64,000 nt of DNA from Anopheles merus (GCF_017562075.2 NC_054082.1:13331286-13395285), one strand, 5' to 3'; shown: positions 8,719-20,680, counted from the first letter of the stretch. Numbers and translations: made by a program. Notes: a model not told the origin generated them from the sequence alone.

Positions 8719-11020
8719 CTACTCGGGCTTCGGTTCCTTCACCGCATTGGCCATCGGACCGGGTTCGTCGAAGATCTTCTTCACGCCCCGCTTCCGGCAA
8801 TCCACGTCATAGTTGTGTGCTACTTTCAGATGCGAATTCAGCAGGTGCAGGTGAATAAACTTTTGCTCACAAAACTCGCACTGGTACCGCTCGCCCGTAT
8901 GGCGCCGTTCGTGCGTCAGCATGTCGTTCTTCTGGTAGAAGCTTTTGGGACAGTACGAACATTGGAACGGTTTTTCTCCCGTGTGCGTTCGCATGTGTAC
9001 GACGAGCGTACACTGACGATGGAAGCTCTTCCCACAGGTCTTGCAGGCGAAGGGCTTGATCCCGGTATGGTAATCTTCGTGCGACTTCAGATCGGACTGG
9101 CGTGCAAATTCTGCAAACGAAAACAAGAAAGAAATGCTCACATTAATCCATTGTGCCCTTGCGTTGCGGCAAGCATGAGATAAGTACGCACTTTTACCAC
9201 AGTACTTGCACTCCAAGCATTTGTCTGACATCATGTAGCGCATATGCATCAACAGGTACGCTTTGCTGGAAAACTTCTTGTCACAGTGCGCGCAGTCGTA
9301 CGTGGTCGGTTGTTCCGACGCGGCCGCGTGCCGCTGCAGGTGGGCCTCGTACGCCATCACGCCCACGAACTGCTTGCCGCACACGTCACACACCAGCCTG
9401 TTGACGCCCCTGTGCAGCTCCATGTGCGCAATCAGCTTCTCGTCCGTCTTGAAGAAGTTGTCACACACCGTGCACACGTGGTAGTTGGCCTCCACGAAGT
9501 CGCGATGCGCCGAGCCCATGTGCGCCTTGGCCGCATCGACACGCTTGAAGCGTTCGTCGCACAGCGGACACTTGTAGTTTTTCTCCGCCGTGTGTATCCT
9601 TTGGTGCGCCCGCAGATTGTCCGCGCGGGAGAACGACTTCGAGCAGACGTTGCACTTGAACGGTTTGGTTCCGGCGTGCGCCTTCATGTGGCGTTTCAGA
9701 TGCGCCAGCTTGCTCAGAATGAGGCCACACACGTGGCATTGGTTCTGAATTTCGCGTATTCCGTCCTCGCCGGGCACAACTATGGACTGGAGATCGTCCT
9801 CGATGCCATTGTTGTTGTCCTCCGCTACCGCTACCGTGGCTACAGTGGCACCGCCGATCGGGGCTGGCTTCGGGAACTGCTCTTCGGTTGGCTCTTCGGG
9901 ATCGGCCATGAGATATTCCTCGAGGTATTCGGCTTCGTTTAACAGCTCGCTTAGCTCCGACTTTCTTACATCGCTGCTAATTGAGCTCGTCGGTGCAGCG
10001 GAGGTGCTAGGCGAGATAAAGCCATTTTCGTGCACCATGCCATTCTGCTCCGTGCCATTCTGCTCCGTGTCGTCCTGCTCCGCGTCATCCTGCTCAGTGT
10101 CGTATTGCTCCGTGTCGTACTGCTCCGTGTCGTACTGATCCGTGTCGTACTGATCCGTATCGTACTGCTCCGTGTCATACTGCTCCGTGTCATATTGCTC
10201 CGTGTCGAACTGTTCCGTGTCATCCTGCTCCATCGCACCCTGCTCCATGGCATCCTGCTCGATGACATCCTGCTCCATGGCATCCTGCTCCATGGCATCC
10301 TGCTCTATGACATCATGCCCCATCGCAATCTGTTCCATCGCAATCTGCTTCGGCTCAATCTGTTTCGGCGCATTTTGCTTCGTCTCATTCAGTTTCGACA
10401 CACTCTGTATCGGCTCAATCTGCTTCGTCTCGTTCCGTTTCGGCTCAATCTGCTTCGCCACCACGCTCAGATTCGGCTCAATCTGCTTCGGCACCACACT
10501 CTGTATCGCCTCAATCTGCTTCATGTCATTCTGCTTCGCCACACTATGCTTCGCCTCAAGCTTTTTAACCTCTTTCTGTTCCATCTCGTCCAGTTCAGTT
10601 TCAGACAGCCCTAGCGCGTCCACGTCGATGATGACGGGTTCTACCTTTGGTACTATTGGCTCCGGTTGTTTCTCCAACTGGATGAGAAGAATCCGGTACG
10701 AATCGTCACACATCTGCTGAAAGCCGTACGCGATCCGGAGCTGTTCCGCACACACGAAACACAATCTGTCCGGAAGCCTCGGGTTGTCTTGGCGCTGTGT
10801 GCATCGGAGAGAAAGAACAAACAAAAAAAATCGGGTACCAATAGCAGCAACAACAATGTTTTCAACTGACGCCCAAGCTTACCTCGAATGCGCTGATTTT
10901 GTTGATCATTGTTGCGAGCGGGACATTGTACTTAAGATCTTTACTCTTCACCGATATCGTACTCGGCGTTACACTTAAACAGGTATGGCAAATAACGCTG
11001 AAATCTAGCACACTTTCCAT
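8719..11020 (-). CDS. ZAD-C2H2 zinc-finger protein
   Basis: This is a probable DNA-binding transcription factor of the insect ZAD family. Exons in gene order are 11020-10883, 10794-9198 and 9110-8719, in phase, giving about 708 residues. The ZAD spans residues 11-80 with paired cysteines CHTC (11-14) and CFVC (58-61). ZAD domains dimerise in known family members. An acidic, Gln-rich linker follows, with a tandem pentapeptide array at about residues 201-295. About ten C2H2 fingers run from residue 397 to about 690, beginning CHVC and ending CEFC. Linkers such as HTGEKPF are clear in the C-terminal fingers. Finger 6 lacks a normal second histidine. The start ATG (11018-11020) sits just before the ZAD cysteines. 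The exact orthologue is not identifiable because this family expands by lineage. Confidence 0.92.
9111..9197 (-). other. 87-bp intron splitting zinc finger 7
   Basis: The donor G|GTAAAA follows CKYC and the acceptor TTTGCAG precedes AATTTGCACG. The codon phase restores CKYC-EFARQSDLKSH. The intron itself is open in frame, so an unspliced product would still read through with about 29 extra residues between the cysteines and histidines. Confidence 0.8.
10035..10330 (-). repeat. Coding minisatellite, 15-bp unit (EQYDT-type)
   Basis: About 19 units of 15 bp encode EQxxx pentapeptides such as EQYDT, DQYDT, EQDAM and EQNGT inside the zinc-finger gene. The E-Q positions are nearly constant while positions 3-5 vary. 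The array is strongly acidic and likely disordered. Length differences between individuals are expected for such arrays. Confidence 0.9.
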
Positions 11021-11098
11021 TTTTCAGCCGTTTCGAAGCTATATCCATCCGTACGACCGATCGCTAAACAATAACAAAACATCAAATCCCGCCACGAC

Positions 11099-11118
11099 TG
11101 ACAGTTCCCAGTTGACAG
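11099..11118. promoter_or_regulatory. Double TGACAG sites upstream of the zinc-finger gene
   Basis: TGACAG occurs at 11099-11104 and 11113-11118, 79-98 bp before the start codon of the (-) zinc-finger gene. The same hexamer marks the promoters of Sm G and the carrier gene. It is probably a proximal promoter element; the bound factor is unknown to me. Confidence 0.35.
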
Positions 11119-11223
11119 GCTCGTTTGGCGTGGGGAGCTTGTTAAGGGGTTCGAGTAATTGAGACCTTATTAAGGGGTGCTTTTGTCAACTATGATCCGT
11201 TCCAACGCAGCTTTTGTAGTAAA

Positions 11224-11448
11224 ATGAATACGTTATCGAACATTGTTTGGAATGCAACGTACGATATCATAGATTTGGACTCTTCAACTACGGCTATAAA
11301 CTTTAAATTGACATATGACTGTTTCTACTTACGCCTTGTTTCGGGACATTTTTTCGGTCCCAATTACAGCCGTATTTTAGTTAACGCCAAAGTAATCGTA
11401 GTTATGAGCGATTCAAATAACTTTTTCTTTTCTTTTATCGTTCGGTGA
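11224..11448 (+). CDS. Possible small ORF, 74 aa, function unknown
   Basis: The ATG lies in a good insect context (GTAAAATGA). It opens a 74-codon frame beginning MNTLSNIVWNATYDIID and ending FFFSFIVR. No family, signal peptide or membrane segment is clear, and the T-rich end is low-complexity. It lies between the 5' end of the zinc-finger gene and the 3' end of the carrier gene. It may be chance; I include it because of the true ATG and mixed composition. Confidence 0.18.
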   Translation: MNTLSNIVWNATYDIIDLDSSTTAINFKLTYDCFYLRLVSGHFFGPNYSRILVNAKVIVVMSDSNNFFFSFIVR

Positions 11449-11568
11449 TGGAAAAAAGAAAAAAAAACTAAACAAATCCTCTGTCGTAACGGTTTAAGAT
11501 TTAAACAAACATATTTTTCTCTGTATTTTCTTCCTTGCAACGTGCAATGGATAAAACACACACACACC

Positions 11569-13269
11569 CTACGATATTTCTTCGCTAAGTGAACTAATGC
11601 CGCTAATGCTCCGGGACATCGTGGCCGACCCGACGGGCGTCTTGCCCTCCAGCTTGTAAAACTCCACCACCTTTGCCGGCGGTTTGCTCGACATCAGCTC
11701 GGAAATCTGCGTTATGAACCACTTGCCCAGCTTGATCACTGCCACGTGCGCCGCAAACTGCAGCATCATCGCGCCGAAACCCTTGTACAGTCCGCTCACG
11801 CCCTCGCTGGCCAGCGTTTGCCGGTAGCAGTCGACCACCCCCTCGTAGCTGGTCAGAATCGGCACGACCGAGTAGCCCGAGTCCAGATTGTCGATGATTG
11901 TGCGCGTGCCCTGCAGCTGGATCCGGTGCAGGATCGTCTCGAACGGGTAGAAAATCATCTCCGTCGCCATCAGCGAAATCATGGTCGAGTACACCTCGAT
12001 CACCTGGCTCTGGGCGGCGAAATCGCGCGTCCGAGCGCCGCGCCGCTCCTCGTAAAACGTTACCCGTCTGCACATGATCCTGGTCGAAATGCCGCGCACA
12101 AACAGCCTGATTTGAAGGGGCATTTAGTTAGCTTACGGTCAAAGAATGTGTTCCGTTGCGAAACTATTCACTTACTGGCAAACGTATTTCGACAGACCGA
12201 GCGATATGCTCGGCCCTACCAACGCCCACACCGGCAACATTCGGCCCTTCTGCGGGACGCTCCAGGACAGCAGGCGGCTCGCTCCCTCGCGGAACACATC
12301 GAATATACCCGGCTTCTCACTGGCAATGTCGCTCTGGACGGTTTCGACGAGCGATGCAGAGTAAAACGGAACGACTGCCGCTATGCTTATGCTGCGGGAA
12401 GGATAAAACCGGACCCATCAGAGCATGCTGGTTACAGCTCACATGCCAACGAATCTTACCATTTCAGCAGCAAATGTTGACCGAACTGTTTAACAGTAGT
12501 TTTAGCATTAATTTCCCTGCAAGAAAAAAACAAACTCATGGAGCGTTAGTGGAACAAGTTCTTCTGCACCGTGCACCTTCCCTCACTCACTTTGGCCAGG
12601 GCGTAAACTTTGATATCACATCCTCCACGGCCAGCGTCATGCCGCGGACTAGAAGCACGCTGCCAATACCCTTCCACAGCGTCGTAACGCCCTGCCGCTG
12701 GTGCAGATGCACAATCACCGGCAGCAGGGTGATCGGCACGACGTGGTACCGCCGGGCGGTGTGATGCACCTGGCACTGGCGCCGCAGCACCAAAAACGGA
12801 TGACATAGCAGGTTCTCCGTAATCAGGCTGATGAGGTTAACGCTCGCACCGAGATATTTCCGCAGCGATATTTCTAAACGGTCGGAAAGGGCAAACCAAC
12901 GCAGGAGGAGAACAAAAGTATGACGAAACAGTTGCAGAAATGTAAACAAATGCATTATTGCATCGGCTTACCATCGTCCGGGCTTTCGTACAGTGGTTGA
13001 ACGTTTTTGTGCTTCTGCAGTGGCAGCGTAAGATCGCGCTCCGAGTTGATGAACTGATACGGCGCATCGTCCAGGGTGGATTTGTAAGCGGACAGGAACC
13101 GTGCATTATCTAACTCATCCTCATCTTCCAGGTACCTGCGGGCGGGACAGGATTGCACGAAGGTTTGAGAAGCACGGTTATTACGCACCGGGCCAAGGCC
13201 GGAACGTGGATGAGGTGGGTATGTGTGTTGTCGCGTTGCTTACCGCCCGTAATCTTCCAGGCCAGCCAT
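11569..13269 (-). CDS. SLC25A46: SLC25A46-like mitochondrial carrier protein
   Basis: The product is a member of the mitochondrial carrier superfamily. SLC25A46 and its yeast relative Ugo1 sit in the outer mitochondrial membrane and act in mitochondrial dynamics and lipid handling rather than classical transport. Six exons in gene order join in phase: 13269-13244, 13135-12972, 12873-12591, 12516-12460, 12391-12176 and 12106-11569. They give about 427 residues, close to the human 418. Diagnostic stretches are HPFLVLRRQCQV, LWKGIGSVLLVRG, PFYSASLVETVQSDI, YPFETILHRIQLQGTRTIID and LYKGFGAMMLQF. The start MAGLEDYG comes from a short first exon whose phase fits. Identity is secure; the short first exon is the least certain part. 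Confidence 0.94.
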
Positions 13270-13424
13270 TTGGTGATTGTACATCGGCTACATCTATTTG
13301 CTAAACAAATCCTAGATATTTTTGCACAATTTTGCACTGGCCCTAGTTTTTTGCTTGCTTTTTTTTTTGTTCAACAGAACTGTCTTTCCCATATGAGACC
13401 AGGTTGGAGCTTGGGTCAAGTTAG

Positions 13425-13443
13425 CTGTCAAAAGGCATTGACA
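13425..13443. promoter_or_regulatory. CTGTCA/TGACA sites upstream of the carrier gene
   Basis: AGCTGTCAAAAGGC followed by ATTGACATTTGA lies about 155 bp before the carrier start codon. It is the third promoter in this block with CTGTCA/TGACAG sites. Confidence 0.3.
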
Positions 13444-13504
13444 TTTGATGGAGTACATTTTGAGGCGTAATAAAGTTAGCTTTTCTTTCCTCAATGAACA
13501 TTTA

Positions 13505-13948
13505 ATCAATTATAGCTTATTTTTCTATCAAACCTTCTATTAGTTTCTTTTCAGAAAGTAACAAAACATTTTTCCAATTCTAATTTTTCGCCTTTCGATG
13601 ATTGCCTTCGCCAAGGCATGTCAAGAAAAGTATGTGAGCGCACCTTGCTTTGTGGTGGATTCCCGCCGTCAAAAAGCGCCCCTGTGAAAAGGCTAAACAA
13701 TTTCTATGGTACACAAGGTTTCAAATTGTCCGTTACAGATCAAATTGAACGATGAAATAATTTAAACTTTGTGAATGTTGAGCTGGGAACTTTTTAAAAT
13801 TGTATTGTAAGATACTCAAACACATTACTCCAAGTGCTGAAATATGAAGTGTTATGTAAATATATTTAACGGAAATTTAAATAAAAGCAGAGTTTGTTTG
13901 AAACCCAATTCGTTCAAAATTTAAATGAATGTTGGGGTTAATTTTAAA
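13505..13948. other. AT-rich DNA, no gene seen
   Basis: This is AT-rich single-copy-looking sequence upstream of the carrier gene, with no open frame of note. It ends at the TA target site of a TIR element. Confidence 0.55.
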
Positions 13949-13950
13949 TA

Positions 13951-14671
13951 GAGCACAGCGCCGTTTATCCGGGTACCTTTTATCCGGCTGTTCGTTTATC
14001 CGTGCTTTTGAGAAATGACAGTTTAATACGAAGGTGGCATTGCGTTAAGGCCGGGCTACATTGACCGTACTCCGTAGTGTAATTTTGATTTTCACTAGCG
14101 CATCTGGGGGAAGCTGGTGGAAGCTTTTTTTGGTCGTCGAGAGAATGGTCATGCCGGATCTAAAATTTAAGTTGTTTTTTCATCGTTTTTTGATGCGAAA
14201 ATGGCTGAAATACTTGCACAACATAATTATCTATTAATGGATTAGCTTTTCCAGACCAGTTTAAGTAAAAAACATAGAAAAATAACATATTTTCTGAAGC
14301 GGCTACAAATTGTTTGGCAAAATGCTTCAGTCAGTCGTCGCCAGATGCGCTAGTGAAAATCAAAATTACGCTATGGAGTACGATCAATGTAGCCCGGCCT
14401 TTATAAGGAGGATATTTGAAAAAAAAAAAAGGTTATCAGAGCACATTGGCATTACAAAAAACACTCTAATTCATGGCAAATTTAAAATTGTCTAGGTAGA
14501 AAAACATGAAGATAATAAAAACTGGGTGATTTCTATCAAAACCCAAGATAAATTTCCAAATAAAAATCAAGAATTAGCGCACCCGGGTGATTAAATATAT
14601 CATTTGACTCATTAGCCATGTTATTCGCATATCCGGGCTAAGTCGAGTCCCGAATAAACGGCGGTCCACTG
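13951..14671. mobile_element. pogo/mariner-like TIR element, non-autonomous
   Basis: The left end reads GAGCACAGCGCCGTTTATCCGGG. The right end, reverse-complemented, reads CAGTGGACCGCCGTTTATTCGGG. Both ends are bordered by TA (13949-13950 and 14672-14673), the target duplication of the Tc1/mariner/pogo group. There is no transposase frame. The interior is interrupted by a second element at 14047-14401, and the left tip has decayed relative to the right, so this is an old insertion. Confidence 0.65.
14047..14401. mobile_element. Nested MITE with about 58-bp inverted repeats
   Basis: The left arm starts AAGGCCGGGCTACATTGACC and the right arm is its reverse complement ending GGTAGCCCGGCCTT-like. 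The arms run about 58 bp, to CACTAGCGCATCTGG, with about three mismatches. The core is short and AT-rich with no transposase. It sits inside the pogo-like element, so it inserted later. A clean target duplication was not found. Confidence 0.72.
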
Positions 14672-15831
14672 TATTTAAGGCTAAGTAATTTATGTTTTTT
14701 TTCTTGAAAAGAAACAGTCTAGTCGTAGAGCCGTATTTCGCCAATGCTTTAAAGCTCAATTTGGTAGCACAGCGTTTGCCAATCACCAACACGGTTTACT
14801 TCTATCGCAGCTAGGCGATTAAATCAAACGTCCCTACCACAGCTCGCAACCACCAGTTAGGATCGCTCTAACGAAGTAAAATTATGAAACACTACTCAAA
14901 TAGGTACCATTTCCTGGTCATTTTTCTTGTACTATAAAACCGCACCACGAGCGGCAGTAAACAAGCACGACACAAACACACACTTAAACTCTTCCTCCAG
15001 GGGCCAAGCAGCACATCATAATGCAACGAGAAATGGTCATTTTTCCGTTTGCCCATACAGGTAGGTATGCTTCTTTTTATCACCCACGATAATCGTCACA
15101 TGGAGAAGAATTCATCTTCTCTTCTCTTTTTTTTTTTGTATGCCTCCTTTCTGCACACACATGGCTTAAGTGCTTGTGTGAACAAAAATGGCCCTACCTT
15201 ATCAATTTACCTTAACGAAGTTTCGGCTTCATCACGGTCAGAAGAATAGTCACGTACGGACAGTTATAAAAAAAAACCCAGTCCACGTTTGTACGTTGAC
15301 ACGCTTGCCCCGGCGGCCTATGCCGGGGACAGCGGCTGGCCGGAAGAAAAGGGGTTAAAGGAATGTTTATGTACCAGCCCACCCGCTTCCGACCGTCATT
15401 ACAGTTCCATATTATTTTATTGCCACGGTAATATTGCACGTTCACGGGTGGGTTGTCGTTTTGGGATGTCGTTTTTTATGTGCGCTTGTGTGCGCCGTGT
15501 GTCCTGTGTCGTTTTGATGCGCGTCTTATTAATTTGTACGCAAGATGTACTGCATGGTCCTGTCCGGCACTTGTCCAGCGTCCTTTCACTGATTAATAAT
15601 TTTACATGCTAAGCTGGAGGATGGAGAAACAGGAAGCGGGCTGCGGTGGAAAAGGGGAAGGACAAATTATGTTTATCTTTGAAAGGATTACATCCACCCA
15701 TAAGGGGGCACAAGGTTTCAGCTGACAGCGTACAAAAAGTGCTGACTCGCTGGCTCGATTTTAAACCTGTTTTAAGCGTATCGTCCAGAAAACGCATAAC
15801 CCGTAGCGGGCACTAAGTGAGAATGAGTATT

Positions 15832-16017
15832 TTAAAGCTTCATAAAATGTTTTAAATGCAGCTCGTATTCGTATAAAACTGATTCACATTGCCTCTTATA
15901 TCTATCTAGCTCTTCTGCCCGAGCGTCCAAGCTAGCTTTCGCCATTGATATTGAACTATGCTGATTAAAACCCCTACCAGCTCCCTCCAGCAGCCATGTT
16001 ATCCTGTCCACTGTCAT
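15832..16017 (-). CDS. Possible small ORF, 61 aa, function unknown
   Basis: From the ATG at 16017 the frame reads MTVDRITWLLEGAGRGF and ends KHFMKL. The second half (ARAEELDRYKRQCESVLYEY) has the charged, helical look of a coiled coil. No splice sites or poly(A) signal clearly go with it, and no family is recognised. It could equally be one exon of a longer gene or chance. Confidence 0.18.
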   Translation of the reverse strand: MTVDRITWLLEGAGRGFNQHSSISMAKASLDARAEELDRYKRQCESVLYEYELHLKHFMKL

Positions 16018-19000
16018 CGTTTTATTCGTCCCCACAGCAACCCAACATTCCAATAGCGAAATTCACTTTGCATCATGCTCAAATTGCCAACAATTCTTCT
16101 TCTACGTGTTTGGACTAATTATGATTCAATTAGTAGACTTATCGCCCTTGCCTACCTTTAGGCGCCGTGCTGCCCGTGCGTTACCCTCCCAGGCACCAGG
16201 CACCAAAACTTTTTATCTATCGCCCAGTGCGCGTCCCTATCTCTTAAAAAACTGCCACCCTTCCAATCGCTCCCGTAGTAATAAAGTATTCCGAGCAGAG
16301 GGCAGAGGCGGCCACTCTCGCTATCGTAACATAAACTTACCTCCCCCTTCCCGACCACACCACACCAACGCCTCCTGTTCGAGGTACCGTTCCAACAGCC
16401 CTGACCATCATTATTTACAGACACGAATGCGATCATAATTCATATCGATAATTTTTAGACCAACGCTCACTCTCCTTGCTGGGTGTGTTTTTATGCTTCT
16501 ATATCTGTGTGTATGTGTGTGTGCGCTTCGTCCAGCCACTGTGCTGATCAGTTCAACCCCTTTTTTCAGCAAAGGTAACACCGTTACGGAAAGCAATTTG
16601 CCATTTTACCTTTGTTGAAATCTCGAAGGATTTAGCCCCGTAAGGATAAGGGGCGAACGAGGAGGGGGGGAGTCGATTAGGTTGACCGTACGCCACACCG
16701 CCGTTCGATATGGACACATTTTTTCCTCATTTATATGTACCGGAGAAGCACCACCACCACGACACGACCGGGTCAGGCTCGTTTGGCCGCTTCAGCGTTC
16801 ATGTATTCAGCCTAAGGATGAGGAGTCTGGTCGGCGTTTATGTATTCGATTCGATTGTTATTAAAAATATTTCACTTTATTTGCTTTCCGCCCGTTCCGA
16901 GCAGCTTCGCAAAAAAAAACAACACTGTCCAGCAAGCAGTGTGTTAAAAGGGGAGATGGAAAATTGCACCCATTCTCCAACAAAACACGTCGTTACAGGC
17001 ATGTCAGGCATGCTGACCAACGTCCAGTAAGACCGTTTACGGTCCCACATGTGACAGTCTTATTGAAATGGACCAACAAGCCGTTAATAAGCTACGGAAA
17101 TTCAATTCGAGTAAGTTTTTTTTTTCGAAAAGACGTGCTGAAATTCCGCCTTTATGTATGCAAACCGCACAGCAGCAAGATCTTTGCAAGTTGTATAGAA
17201 CATACAAAATAGTCTCTACAGGACCTGTTTTATAATTTTCTCTACGCGTACTATAACAAGGTTAGCTCCTGGGCAGAAGGAGCTCCACCCGTGCCCAAGA
17301 AGAATCTCCCATCGTACGCGTTATCTGGTCTGAGCACCGTGCTGCCGGACACTGCTACTGCCACCGGTGACTTATTATATATATTACCCACTCGGCCATC
17401 CTTCTCCCTGCCTTCTTTTTTACAAAAAAAGCAGAATCACACGCTCACGCACATATACTCGAAACGAGCTCCTGCCGGGCAAGATGTGTGTGCTTGTGTC
17501 GTTGGTGCGGGTCGAAGGATATTTAAAGGAAGACGCTGATGCCACAGCATTTGCGCTGCGCTGGCCCTGGCGAGTGTTTGCGTACGCGTACGCATAGAAA
17601 AGGGTCGCGTCCAAGTAAACGACGCTTTTCGGACGCTGGCCGTCGGCGTACGTGTGTCGGCGAGGGTAACCCCGAACGGGCATTCTTTACCATCGGTGCG
17701 CACATTCATTTTGCATAAACACACATACGCATAACGGCATGAATTGTGGCACACGCGTGAGGGTGGCGTAGCTGTAATAACTACACGGACACTGGCCTTT
17801 CCACAATCGCACACACACACACACACTCTTTCTCACACGCTCTCTTCTTCTCTTCCACGAGTGCGAATGCTGTGAAGTCGAGCCGAGGGTGATTTCAAGG
17901 AAGAAGCCTAAGCTAAGGGCAATCGCAAACGGTGGATGGAAATAGAAATTTACATAGTCCACAGTACGAAACCCCTCCATGACCGGACATTCCTCTTGCT
18001 CGAGGATGTTGCATCCCGTTCTCTCTCCGCTTTGCTGGCAGGACGACTTTCTCCTCTCCTTCGCCAGCACACGCGTGAGTATTGGCGCACCTGTTTCCTA
18101 GGGAACGGTTTCTAGCCTTTCGCTGTAAAATACGTTTCTCCCTCGTTCCTTCTTCGCTCAGCCATACGCACGGTACGCGGAGATGCTTCCCATTCCGGAA
18201 GGATGTTTTCCGGGGGATGGGAGCAAACCCCGCCGAAACAAAGCCCATCATAAACTGACCGTATGGGGGAGCGGTATCCGGGGTGTGCTTCACGGAGCCT
18301 GCCCTTTCTCGATGCCGGGATATGAGTGATGAAATCGATTGTTTTTTGGCATGGCAAGTGACCGTTTCTCGGGCCGGGGTGGTAGTATTTGCATTTGGAG
18401 GAGGACTCCGTGTGAGCCACGAACGTTTGGTGAACGCTCGGTGAAGGGGCGATCTCACACTCTAATTGGATTTAACGTCCTAGGCACGTCACGTAACGGG
18501 GCGCAAATTGAGCAGACATCTTCAAGATCCAATAAGCTGTTAGAAGGTGTAATACTTGATTGCTCAACTAAAGCATAACTGAAAAAATGTACAAAACTGC
18601 CCCATACTAAAGCGAAAGGGTTTGTCAAAAGGAAAACGCCTAAAGTTAGGCAATTTAAATGCAAAATGTGGTTATTGATGTATAAAGATGGTCCATATAC
18701 AATGTATGTCGCAAAGTGATTGAAGATAGCTCCTATAGAATCTATTTTATCAAGAATATCAAAGATAGAAATGTTGCGTAAATGAGTGACATTCCATAAT
18801 ATGAAACACAATACTTTGGTTGGTATCCTCTAAACCCATCCGGTTCTAAAGACAATCGAAACCCAAAAAATAATGCATGCCCATTGAACGGTTTCTAATT
18901 CAACGACTCCCTTCCACTGGCGATGAATGTTCCCACAAAATTTAGAATCTTCCCTTAACGAAAACAACAGTCCATGTTCTGCGAATCGTGTAAGGCAATA

Positions 19001-19523
19001 ATTTTCCTTCACCTCTCCCTTGCTTCTAGCGAACGCTTGTGACGCAATTTAAAGACTTTCCACCATCCCCAGTTTACAATTCCATCGCCGTCCCAATTTT
19101 ACCAAGTGCAACACGAAAGTACAACTAACAGCCGCACTCGCCGTACTAGGAGGTTTCCAATACGAACTATGCCACACCGTATTGCAAGGACACTACTAGC
19201 CGTAGCCCGTAGTACGTTCTCGTTGTGCTAGCGGAATAATTTCTGCCCAGCTTGTCTGTAAGTATGTTTCTGTGTTGCCGTGTTTGCGCAACACATTTAC
19301 ATCGTTCTGCTTCCAAAGGAACGCCGACAGAAACTGCTCGGCTTTCACAGCAAGGACATCAGGAAAGCGGTGTGTGGAGCGGAGCAAAACAAGTCCAGCA
19401 GCCGTAGCAGCAGCAGCATGCTGCTTTATATTTATTCTGAAAATCATCATTATATCTCCCTCCAGTATGTGCTGCGAGAGTGGGCAAACCAAACACATCC
19501 TCCCCTTTTTTTACACATCCAAC

Positions 19524-19528
<5 letters not shown>

Positions 19529-19554
<26 letters not shown>
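19529..19554. repeat. CA microsatellite
   Basis: A perfect (AC)13 tract is followed by GCTCGCTCTCTC. Confidence 0.9.
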
Positions 19555-20281
19555 GCTCGCTCTCTCACATACTTTAGAGCCGATGGAACCGATGGTAACA
19601 CAGCGTTTGGTCATGCTGCCACCCTCGGCCACCCTCGGCACAGTGCACGCACCGGGCTGTCCACATGGCTAGCCTAAAACGCCTAAATGTAGACAACAAC
19701 ACGTACATCAACGACGGGACGCGAACAGCGAGCGTACCGGTGGCCGCTATGCTTTCCGCTTTCACTTCACACTCATTCCATTTTTCATTGCTGCTACACT
19801 GCCGCGCTCCTTCCTGCCTGAGCCAATCAACCCTTCTCCCCTGGCATCTTCACCCGGAAGAGCACTACACACATCGGCGCGGCGTTTCCTTTCGCTAGAT
19901 CTCTCGTGCAACTCTTAAACTCGGACGTCGAGATGTTTTGCTGAGCGCATGGGAACGTTTGGGAGCTGCCCACGCTGCCACACTCCCCTCCCAGCACCCG
20001 CACAAGAACGTGGCATGAGGGAGATGGGGGTTGGGAAACGATGGCACAAACACTCACGACGCCTTCCGGCGCAGCCCCGCACGCCGAAGCTGTGCGACTG
20101 TAAACGAGCGAATGGGCCGGCGTGGAAGGAGACTAGTCATTCCCACCGGTCGTCGGCCGTAGTGGATGGGCGGCACTATAGGCGACGGTTTAATTGACAA
20201 AGGGAAAGAAATTCGTTTTTGATTGGTTGTTTTCCATTTTTTTCAATGAAATTTTGGCAAAACAGTTATTTCTACTATTTG

Positions 20282-20360
20282 TTGCATACTTTTAGGCGTA
20301 GCTGGGTGTAGTAGGAAACTGCTGAAAATTGCTGTTTCAATATGCCTGAAGTTATGCAAT
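20282..20360. repeat. Copy C of TTGCATAC/TAGGCG palindrome-like repeat
   Basis: The left arm TTGCATACTTTTAGGCG (20282-20298) faces the imperfect right arm ATGCCTGAAGTTATGCAAT (20342-20360) across about 43 bp. A single strand could fold back into an imperfect hairpin. The site lies in an AT-rich island. Confidence 0.55.
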
Positions 20361-20680
20361 CCGTGTGTCCAAATTGCATTTTCTATTAATAACATAACTA
20401 TCTAGAAGTAACTTTTAGCGTAAATTGAAACATTGTGCACAAATTAATTCAGAATTGGTTTTAAAAATATTTTTCCCACCGTCGACTCTTCTTGCACCCA
20501 CTGTAGCCCCTGCGTTTTCCAGCAGCGCAAGTAAAAGAAACGGTCAGATGAATGGCCAGCCGAGAAAGTGGGAAAGATTGTAAGCAAAGCAACAGACCAT
20601 CCTTAACAACCGCCTAGTCATAGACACATTTGGCCGGCGGACTAGTCATTGCGTTCGAGCCGTACACCCGGCCCATCCCG

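Noticed and set aside
10035..10330. Regular 15-bp repeats that might suggest a CRISPR-like array
   Set aside because: The units are contiguous with no spacers, lie in a eukaryotic coding frame and vary in step with codons.
9244..10720. Long + strand frames opposite the zinc-finger gene (LLRV and CSVS repeats)
   Set aside because: They are antisense shadows of the minisatellite and the C2H2 fingers; the - strand has the clear domains.
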